From Anaspis maculata (lineage: Eukaryota; Arthropoda; Insecta; Coleoptera; Scraptiidae): a stretch of 64,000 nucleotides of DNA. Shown here in pieces: positions 58,357 to 64,000 of the stretch. Numbering within the stretch: the stretch's first letter is position 1; each line of letters starts with the position of its first letter. The stretch lies in NCBI GenBank assembly GCA_949128115.1, contig OX421966.1, forward strand, positions 38,085,042 to 38,149,041, read 5' to 3'. Made by a program: the position numbers and the translations under genes. The notes under the pieces are model-generated. The model saw only the letters and a program-made list of their open reading frames with translations, made no database searches and had not been told where the DNA came from.

Positions 58357-58829
58357 TATTGGTAGTTTTTTTTATATGGCGCAAGGTATAGTCCTAATCC
58401 TTTCTGATGTGCTTTCAAACGGAAACCTTTCCCCAGCGCTATAGACTCCATGGTTTGATTATGTCTGTGGGATTCTTTGAGTTGCTCGGCAGCACTTTTC
58501 GCATCGTTGACTGCCTTGGCAATTCCTGCAGCTCCACCACTTAAAGCTCCCAAGGCAGATAATGCAGCAAAAATTGGAATGAGTGGGAGGAAGCCGCCAA
58601 CTTTTGGTATAGGGATGATGCGTTGCGTTGGGTGTAAGACTTGTTTGTTTTTTATAGAACGCAGTGCGTCTTGAATTGAACCTTGCAAATTAGGGTTTGG
58701 TTTTCCTCGGAGACGTTTCCGAATTGCAGCAATAGCTTTCTTGAAGCTAAAAACACCACCAATACGTTTTTTTCCATGGTGTTTTCTCCGTCTTGGTTTA
58801 GATCTGCTACTAATCCTTACAGTTCCCAT
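58356..58829 (-). CDS. basic core-like protein with hydrophobic segment
   Basis: 157 residues. A strongly basic N-terminus (SKPRRRKHHGKKRIGG, then RKRLRGK) is followed by a hydrophobic Ala/Gly-rich segment (about 85-105, PLIPIFAALSALGALSGGAA) and a helical tail. This composition is typical of the virion core or membrane-active proteins (adenovirus pX/pVI-like by analogy) encoded beside the protease in adintovirus-like elements. Expected to bind DNA or inner membrane during entry; inferred. The leader carries a TATA box (58,881-58,888). Frame intact. Confidence 0.65.
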   Translation of the reverse strand: MGTVRISSRSKPRRRKHHGKKRIGGVFSFKKAIAAIRKRLRGKPNPNLQGSIQDALRSIKNKQVLHPTQRIIPIPKVGGFLPLIPIFAALSALGALSGGAAGIAKAVNDAKSAAEQLKESHRHNQTMESIALGKGFRLKAHQKGLGLYLAPYKKNYQ

Positions 58830-58880
58830 CTCGGCAAATCAGCAACGTAACAATTTGTGTGAATAAGATGCGTTCGATAC

Positions 58881-58888
58881 CTTTTATA
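58881..58888 (-). promoter_or_regulatory. TATA box of the core-like gene
   Basis: TATAAAAG on the minus strand, 52 bases upstream of the ATG at 58,829, with ATTCACA-like initiator sequence about 30 bases downstream. Confidence 0.6.
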
Positions 58889-58990
58889 CTTTTTTGAAAT
58901 GTGAGAGTTATGTGGTATGTGTGAGCGGGAGATGACTGTAACACCATCTCCTGTGAGAAAGTAAAACCAACATAAACCATGCACATGTCT

Positions 58991-59251
58991 TTATTGCAAC
59001 TTTTTCTTCATAGCCACAACAAATTTACAATCTTTAGAGTATTTTTCATGCTCCTTCAGAGGTGAGTCATCATGCCTCCACTTGAATACTTCAATTCGAC
59101 AGAAAGGACAAGCCACCATATCTCCCCATTTTGTGTAGAAGAATCCCGCAAACGCCAACGATTCAGGTGTTAGCACTCCTTGCCAGTTGTTGAAGGTTTT
59201 CAGGCGATTGCGGTATGAATACAGCTCAGTAGTGTGGTCTTCAAGACACAT
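58991..59251 (-). CDS. BIR-domain protein (IAP-like)
   Basis: 86 residues forming one baculoviral IAP repeat: RLKTFNNW (16-23), LAFAGFFY (32-39) and the zinc ligands C48-x2-C51-x16-H68-x6-C75, exactly the BIR spacing. BIR proteins of insect DNA viruses block caspases or sequester pro-apoptotic IBM proteins, so this is probably an apoptosis suppressor. No RING or second BIR is present, making it much shorter than cellular IAPs. A TATA box (59,293-59,300) lies 42 bases upstream. It is transcribed away from the small-protein pair at 59,434, sharing a 180-bp bidirectional promoter. Origin from host or another virus is plausible. Confidence 0.92.
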   Translation of the reverse strand: MCLEDHTTELYSYRNRLKTFNNWQGVLTPESLAFAGFFYTKWGDMVACPFCRIEVFKWRHDDSPLKEHEKYSKDCKFVVAMKKKLQ

Positions 59252-59292
59252 GGTAGATGAAGTGATGCCTCTATGGAAATGACTTTGTTGTA

Positions 59293-59300
59293 CTTTTATA
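59293..59300 (-). promoter_or_regulatory. TATA box of the BIR gene
   Basis: TATAAAAG on the minus strand within the divergent intergenic region 59,252-59,433. Confidence 0.6.
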
Positions 59301-59381
59301 CATGCTCCAACATGTTTCTATTAAACCGGTTACCTTCACTCTTGGCCTTGGAGTGGGTAGTAGGGATTTTTTTGAATTAGA

Positions 59382-59403
59382 GTGGGGATAGGATGATATA
59401 AAG
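59382..59403 (+). promoter_or_regulatory. promoter of small gene A
   Basis: GTGGGG (59,382-59,387) lies 15 bases before TATAAAG (59,397-59,403). The ATG at 59,434 follows within 31 bases, so the leader must be very short. Confidence 0.5.
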
Positions 59404-59433
59404 CTACAAGTACTCTGCTGTTTAAAAGACATC

Positions 59434-59796
59434 ATGTGTGAGGTAGAGTGGAAGATTGTGAGAGAGTGTGTGAAAGCTGCACGTTCCCTGCTGTATGACC
59501 TGCGGTTACAATTTCTGGAGGATGCCCTTATTAGATACTGCGACGTTGATGACCAGCAACTATATTTCGATGAATGCATAAGACATCGACAAGGAGAAGA
59601 GTACTGCACCCAATATCTTGCAAATGAGATATCTATTCGGCGTTTACACAGATTGCTGTCTGGAATAAAGTTATCATCATTTTTGAAGCAAGTGGAACCG
59701 TTCATACTTGAAGACTACGACGAGGAAGAAGAAGAAGAAGAAGAAGAAGAAGAAGAAGAAGAAGAAGAAGAGGAAGGAGCAGAAGATGACTCCTAA
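59434..59796 (+). CDS. small helical protein A with poly-Glu tail
   Basis: 120 residues. Residues 1-85 are helical and carry the family motif at 58-84 (Cys, then Tyr at +3, Ile at +8, Leu at +13, Phe-Leu at the end) shared with proteins at 53,819 and 59,786. The tail is an 18-Glu run from a GAA repeat (59,726-59,772), then GAEDDS. The stop overlaps the start of gene B by 11 bases. In another frame the GAA tract reads Lys and is continuous with gene B, so repeat length changes could fuse the two. Function unknown. Confidence 0.6.
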   Translation: MCEVEWKIVRECVKAARSLLYDLRLQFLEDALIRYCDVDDQQLYFDECIRHRQGEEYCTQYLANEISIRRLHRLLSGIKLSSFLKQVEPFILEDYDEEEEEEEEEEEEEEEEEEGAEDDS

Positions 59797-60091
59797 ACCG
59801 CAAGAAACCGCAACCTCATCAACCTGCGAAGAACTATTGAAACTTATTGAAAGTGTACATTCAGAATTGGTACATATGGAACTAAATTATATGCATGAAG
59901 CCGTTTATAGGATGGATGAAGTGAATTCTCACTATTATTATGAACAAGCCCTCACGTTCGGAAGAGCAGCAAAATTGTGTGAATTATATATTGATAATCA
60001 GATATGTTTGATTTGTTTATATGAACAAATGCGTATACTTGACTTGGTAGAATATTTACCACAAAATGTATTACCTGATAATAATTCTTGA
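59786..60091 (+). CDS. small helical protein B
   Basis: 101 residues from the ATG at 59,786; an upstream in-frame ATG (59,708) would add a poly-Lys run read from the GAA tract and is unlikely. Aligned with A from residue 28 on, it shares about 12 identities in 52 positions with one gap (A.., R.., V, Y, R, C, Y, N, I, L). The 27-residue motif lies at 65-91. Helical and acidic, with no known domain. Overlap with A implies coupled translation or a separate message. Polyadenylation-like AATAAA follows at 60,098. Confidence 0.6.
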   Translation: MTPKPQETATSSTCEELLKLIESVHSELVHMELNYMHEAVYRMDEVNSHYYYEQALTFGRAAKLCELYIDNQICLICLYEQMRILDLVEYLPQNVLPDNNS

Positions 60092-60128
60092 TACCAGAAA
60101 TAAAAAACCTGTATGAATATTATTTCTT

Positions 60129-60572
60129 TTATTCCATTTTAAAATAATCATGTAAAAAAAATACATTTGCCAAGGCGCAAACGGACGGCGTACTTGTGTG
60201 ATAGAAACAAGCAGGTTCACAAGCTGTGATGTTTGGTTGTTCAGGTAGTTGTACAATTGGGGTTGACGTATACTTTTGCAAATATCCAGCCTTCTCCTGC
60301 CCTTTCACATACACTGCTTCTTCAAGCTGTGTGAGTTTTTTCACTATCTCTCCAAAGCGATGCATAGGTGTGTGACCTTCAACCCAGTCGATTGTGTGAT
60401 GGTTGCTCATTACCCAGCGAGCTTCTTTCTGTTGCGCTGATGGTAGATGATCCATCGGAAAAGGTGCTTTGAAGACAAAGTGTGCAATTTTTGTTCCATC
60501 ATACGCTGCCATCTCTTTAGCAATTAAATTATTTTTATCACCTTTAAAGCATTGAACATCCAGAACTAACAT
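60129..60572 (-). CDS. Polinton-associated protein, possible RNase-H-fold nuclease
   Basis: 147 residues from the ATG at 60,572; a GTG 39 bases upstream is not needed. Conserved pattern: VLDVQCFKG, AKEMAAYDG, HFVFKAPFPMDHLP, HTIDWVEGHTP, AVYVKGQEKAGYL, CxPxxFYH and VCALANVFFL. This family is widespread in insects and cnidarians, often near Polinton polB genes. The D...KE...H...YVKG...CxxH order recalls RNase-H-like exonucleases, which is inference only. TATAAAT lies at 60,651-60,657. Frame intact. It may act in replication or DNA processing alongside the polymerase. Confidence 0.65.
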   Translation of the reverse strand: MLVLDVQCFKGDKNNLIAKEMAAYDGTKIAHFVFKAPFPMDHLPSAQQKEARWVMSNHHTIDWVEGHTPMHRFGEIVKKLTQLEEAVYVKGQEKAGYLQKYTSTPIVQLPEQPNITACEPACFYHTSTPSVCALANVFFLHDYFKME

Positions 60573-60650
60573 TTTTTTTGATTTCTGATGGATATAATGC
60601 TCGTTCAACACAGTATCAACAACTAATGAGTGATACTTATGACCGTTTGA

Positions 60651-60657
60651 ATTTATA
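60651..60657 (-). promoter_or_regulatory. TATA box of the 147-residue gene
   Basis: TATAAAT on the minus strand about 79 bases before the ATG, with TCACTCATTAGTTG roughly 30 bases downstream as a candidate initiator. Confidence 0.5.
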
Positions 60658-60886
60658 CTCCACTGTGATGGGTAATTAATAGACAGTTTCGATCTAGAAT
60701 ATTTATTACAAAATCATATCTTCACACATATCAAAGTAAATCAAACATATGTAACAGGTTATTACCTAGCAATAACAACAATTATCAGTAACATTAAACA
60801 ACCTATTTACATAAGTTTTCACAATATACACATTTTATTCGCTTACTGTACAAACAGTTGATAAACAGTGGATGACTTATAAATAA

Positions 60887-63800
60887 TTAGCGTAGTTCTT
60901 CACACATGCGTAGCAATAAATCTAAATTTCGATCTACTACACTATCACAATGTCCCAGTGCATATGTTTTCATGGAATTGTACCTTTTTATACGTTTATT
61001 ATCACTAGTACTTAGAGCCAGCTTATACTGTAATTGGGTATACACAGTATGTAATTTTGATTTGAAAGTAACAGCTTCACAAAATTTTGGAATTTCTTCA
61101 AACACTGCATTTTGATAATCTTGCAGCGTGATTTGTTTTTTTACAGCGGCATAAGGAACCCCTTTTGCTTTTTTCTTGAATTTATCTTTCAACTTTAAAT
61201 CTCCATCTACCACTATCATATATGTCTTTGCACAAAGACCTAAGAACTGTTTAATATACTTATTAGCATACTCGTCTTTCATCAAGCCGATTGTCGGTGG
61301 TGAAATTGGAATACCGTGAGGGTTATCTGGACGTAAATTGCTTGTGTCAAATTTATCACAGTATTTTTTGATATCCTGGTATACGTCAGGAGTGAAAATT
61401 TCCAAAATCAAGCTGTCGGTGTCAGTATATAAAAGCTCAACATTGTCTTTGTACAAAGGTTTTATAAAATCATATAGAAAACTGTATATAATTGATTTTG
61501 CGATTTCTAAAATGCAGAATCCTACATAAAGCGGACGATTATAAAAAACTTTTGTTTTCTTCATCTTGATGGCGCACAACGTTTCAGAGAAAATTGTCGC
61601 ACTTTCAAAACTAGGTTTTGCTATCAAACTACCAGCCCCATATCGTTTGCGTTGGTTCTCCCAATGAGTAATAAGGTGAATTAGAACTCTTTTATCCAAA
61701 TTTTCTAGAAATTTTCCAAAAATACTATTTATCATGAGCTTGAAAAAATTCTTTTCGAAAGCAGTCAAAGCTGCATTCCGAAGTTTAGTGTTCAAATCCA
61801 CGTATGTTTTCAGCCATGACGATTGATCAAACATCAAAACTCTATGAACCTTTTTCAAAACCAGTCCGTGTAACAGAGCCTGTTTCAAAGTTCTATAGTG
61901 GACGATATACTTAGTTTTATCATACAAATTCGGAATTAATTTAGGTATATTCGAGTTTTCAGGTTTCATGGTTTGTGGTAGGAAGGGTAGGCAATTATGC
62001 AAATCATGTAGCTTTTTGGGGTACTCTATGTCAATTTCAAGGACATACCCTTTATCTGACGTATCAGAAATATCCGCAATGTCCAATTTGGAAATTTCCT
62101 CCCCATTTAACCACTTGAAACCACCCGTAGGTAAAAATTCTGATTGAGCTTTCCCATACAAATTGGTTGCGTCCAAATACATGATATGTGATTCTGGTTT
62201 AGAGGCATCATAATCACTCAAGAATTTATTATTAGCAGTGGCTTCTCTTTTAGAACAAAGAGAAACCCCTCCTCTGATTGAGTTTTTGAAAAAATGGATC
62301 ATTTCTAGGTCTGTTAAAAGTTCTAGTTCAATTCCGGTTTGATTAAGCATAGCAGCCCAACTAAGCGATGGGCTTGTAAAAAATTGACATGGATCTAGTT
62401 TATATGCCCCTAAACAAACTTTCCTGAAATTTTCAAATATATCAGTCAACAGTAAAACATCTGATGTTAGATATAAATCTGAATATTCACCCAAGGTGTT
62501 GCATTCAAACAAATTCCAAACAGTGAGTGCTCTAGCATAATCTTTATCCTTTATTATTTCCTTAGTAAGATGATTGGTGAATTCATCTTTGCATGGTAAT
62601 GCTGTATCACTCAATTTATCCAAATTATCAACATATGAATACGGAAAAACACCTTTTTGACGGATTAAATCAAATTTGTCAGTGTCACGGAAAAATTTTC
62701 TCACTGTTGGATATTGATCGGAATTTAAATTTTTAGATAGCTCAGCAAGTGATGATGACATGAACCGAAAAGAATCCAAAAATCGTAATTTTATATGAAC
62801 GTCTTTGTTTTCGATATGATCGACTAAGATATTTTTCGAGAAACTGATATACTTTTCAGTATTTGTAGGGATCACGTCAACTTTTTCTTCATCGAGACAT
62901 AGCGTTTTGATGAATAAATGACTGTCATACCCACTGAGATTATGAAAGAATACAGGTATGAACCTAGGAATTTTGTAGTTTACATTGCAAACCATATGTG
63001 CTGCCCCTCGATAACTACCACTAAGGTGGCAGTGATCTCTTGTTTTAACCTCGTTTTGACTAAACACTTTTCCGCATATGTGGCATGTTGTTGAATTTTG
63101 AAATTCTTGCTCCTGTACTGGTGTAATAACCATAGGTTTGACATGTTTTAAATGATTATGATAAATTCTAGTAACATCCGCTTCCAATTTTTCTATAAAT
63201 ACTCGTGGACAATTTGGACCACGATATATTTCAAATTTTGACAATGTGTCATCAAAAGAACATTTGATATAATATGCGAAGGAATATGGAACGTGTTCCT
63301 GAACATCAACAGAGTAAGACTTTTGTGTGCTTGGATGGACAGTATGGATCGGCTTGAGATACGATTCAAAGTCGGCATAAATTGTAAAAGGTACAACTAA
63401 CTGTTTTTCAAAATTTTCATACTTTACAATATTCTCAGGAATGTTTTCACCAAATTTATTGGTTTTTAGATCAGACGTTGGCAACTGTACACAAATATGT
63501 TCACAATCATGCGTCACATGTGCTCTCAATTTATCAGAGTTATCAAAGTATTGGATACAGCCGTCACAGAAATGCTTTGTACCATGATGGTTAGATATCT
63601 GAGTGGATACAAGCGCCGAAAAGTTTTTAATCCATGTATAATGCTGATTACCCAATCATCATTGATAAGCAAAAGATTCACATGCACAAGTCGCTTACAT
63701 TCAGTATAATGCAAAGGACCCACAATCTCATACTTGGTTTTACCATCAATATGAATTTTTTCTAAACCATAGACGTTGATTGAGAGGTTGTGTTTGGTTT

Positions 63801-64000
63801 CAAATTTCGGAATGTTGGGGAGTTTCATGGGGAATTCAAATCCCTCCAAGTTAAAAAAAGCAGAAAAATGCGGGTATGCATTCGTACCTGTTGGATTGCC
63901 TTTCGGGGTGACTAGTGCGGACATGATGCTCCAAAGGAAGCAATACTGGTCCGCATTTCGCACATTCACAACAGCTTGCTTCTTTTTTATGTCCGATGGT
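60887..64000 (-). pseudogene. polB: protein-primed DNA polymerase B, frameshifted, 5' end outside window
   Basis: Family B polymerase replicating the linear element. The main frame (63,655-60,887) has a C2HC finger (FCDGC...HVTHDC), Exo I YADFES (93-98), a CHIC...RDHCH...GAAHMVCN endonuclease-VII-like zinc site (191-223), Exo II SGYDSHLF (241-248), Exo III YLTSDVLLLTD (395-405), Pol A DATNLYG (495-501), Pol B KLMINSIFGK (639-648) and Pol C YTDTDS (743-748). The conserved N-terminal part (NADQYCFLWSI through HVNLLLINDDW) is in another frame, 64,000-63,657, and runs off the edge. The two meet at about 63,640-63,660, so one indel separates them. Confidence 0.92.

Larger units (their letters stand above)
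48785..64000. mobile_element. Polinton/Maverick (endogenous adintovirus-like element), right end outside window
   Basis: At least 15.2 kb with the diagnostic set: protein-primed polB, retroviral-type integrase, FtsK/A32-type ATPase, adenain-like protease, double-jelly-roll capsid and penton-like protein. The left limit is inferred: AGTAGATAATTTTTGGGCG at 48,785 begins with the AG expected of Polinton termini and lies where the host LINE remnant stops. The right terminal repeat is not in the window, so the limit cannot be verified. Genes are in four alternating-strand blocks. Damage to capsid and polymerase shows that this copy is not intact. Confidence 0.85.

Noticed and set aside
59708..59785. 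Poly-Lys N-terminal extension of small protein B
   Set aside because: It is the GAA tract of gene A read in another frame; the ATG at 59,786 gives the family-like protein.

Overview
The window is nuclear DNA of an arthropod, most likely an insect. It is AT-rich, carries short GT-AG introns (56-65 bp in the two best-supported models), and is packed with eukaryotic transposons: R1-like and RTE-like LINEs, Ty3/gypsy remnants, tRNA-derived SINEs, a TRIM, a Mutator-like transposase pseudogene, and many TA- or TTAA-flanked MITEs. The insect order cannot be fixed from sequence alone.

Bases 1-48,780 are accessory host DNA. The best host gene is a four-exon, 166-codon SAM-like gene on the minus strand (16,222-17,269). 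Around it are transposons in several layers: a 3.4-kb long-inverted-repeat element (5,355-8,750); a Mutator-like transposase pseudogene split by a MITE (10,330-12,180); a 1.7-kb foldback (12,909-14,626); a TTAA MITE (15,501-15,897); a SINE with 13-bp target duplications (22,820-23,172); a repeat complex with a TRIM nested in an inverted-repeat transposon (28,797-31,752); further foldbacks (33,051-33,926 and 42,399-43,072); a 140-150 bp satellite (39,520-40,335); a 5'-truncated R1-type LINE (40,646-41,170); two matching 10-bp minisatellites (41.7 and 43.9 kb); and a gypsy pol remnant broken by a SINE (46,935-47,600).

From about 48,785 to the right edge lies a Polinton/Maverick, that is an endogenous adintovirus-like element, running out of the window. 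It encodes a packaging ATPase, a retroviral-type integrase with a chromodomain-like tail, a double-jelly-roll major capsid protein, a penton-like minor capsid protein, an adenain-like protease, a basic core-like protein, protein-primed DNA polymerase B, a parvovirus-VP1-like phospholipase A2, a BIR (IAP-like) protein, a DUF8207-like protein, a possible nuclease-fold protein, a spliced small gene and several unknown proteins. Genes lie in four blocks of alternating strand.

The copy is decaying. The capsid gene is interrupted by a ~1.1-kb insertion, the polymerase has a frameshift, and the protease has no in-frame ATG. The most novel signals in the element are a family of small proteins (three intact copies plus one vestige) sharing an ungapped 27-residue motif, two of them in overlapping gene pairs; a repeated promoter layout (G-box, TATA, and in two cases the initiator TAGGTTTAGT); and a TTGACC/TTGAAT hexamer array at the left end made of nuclear-receptor-like half-sites.
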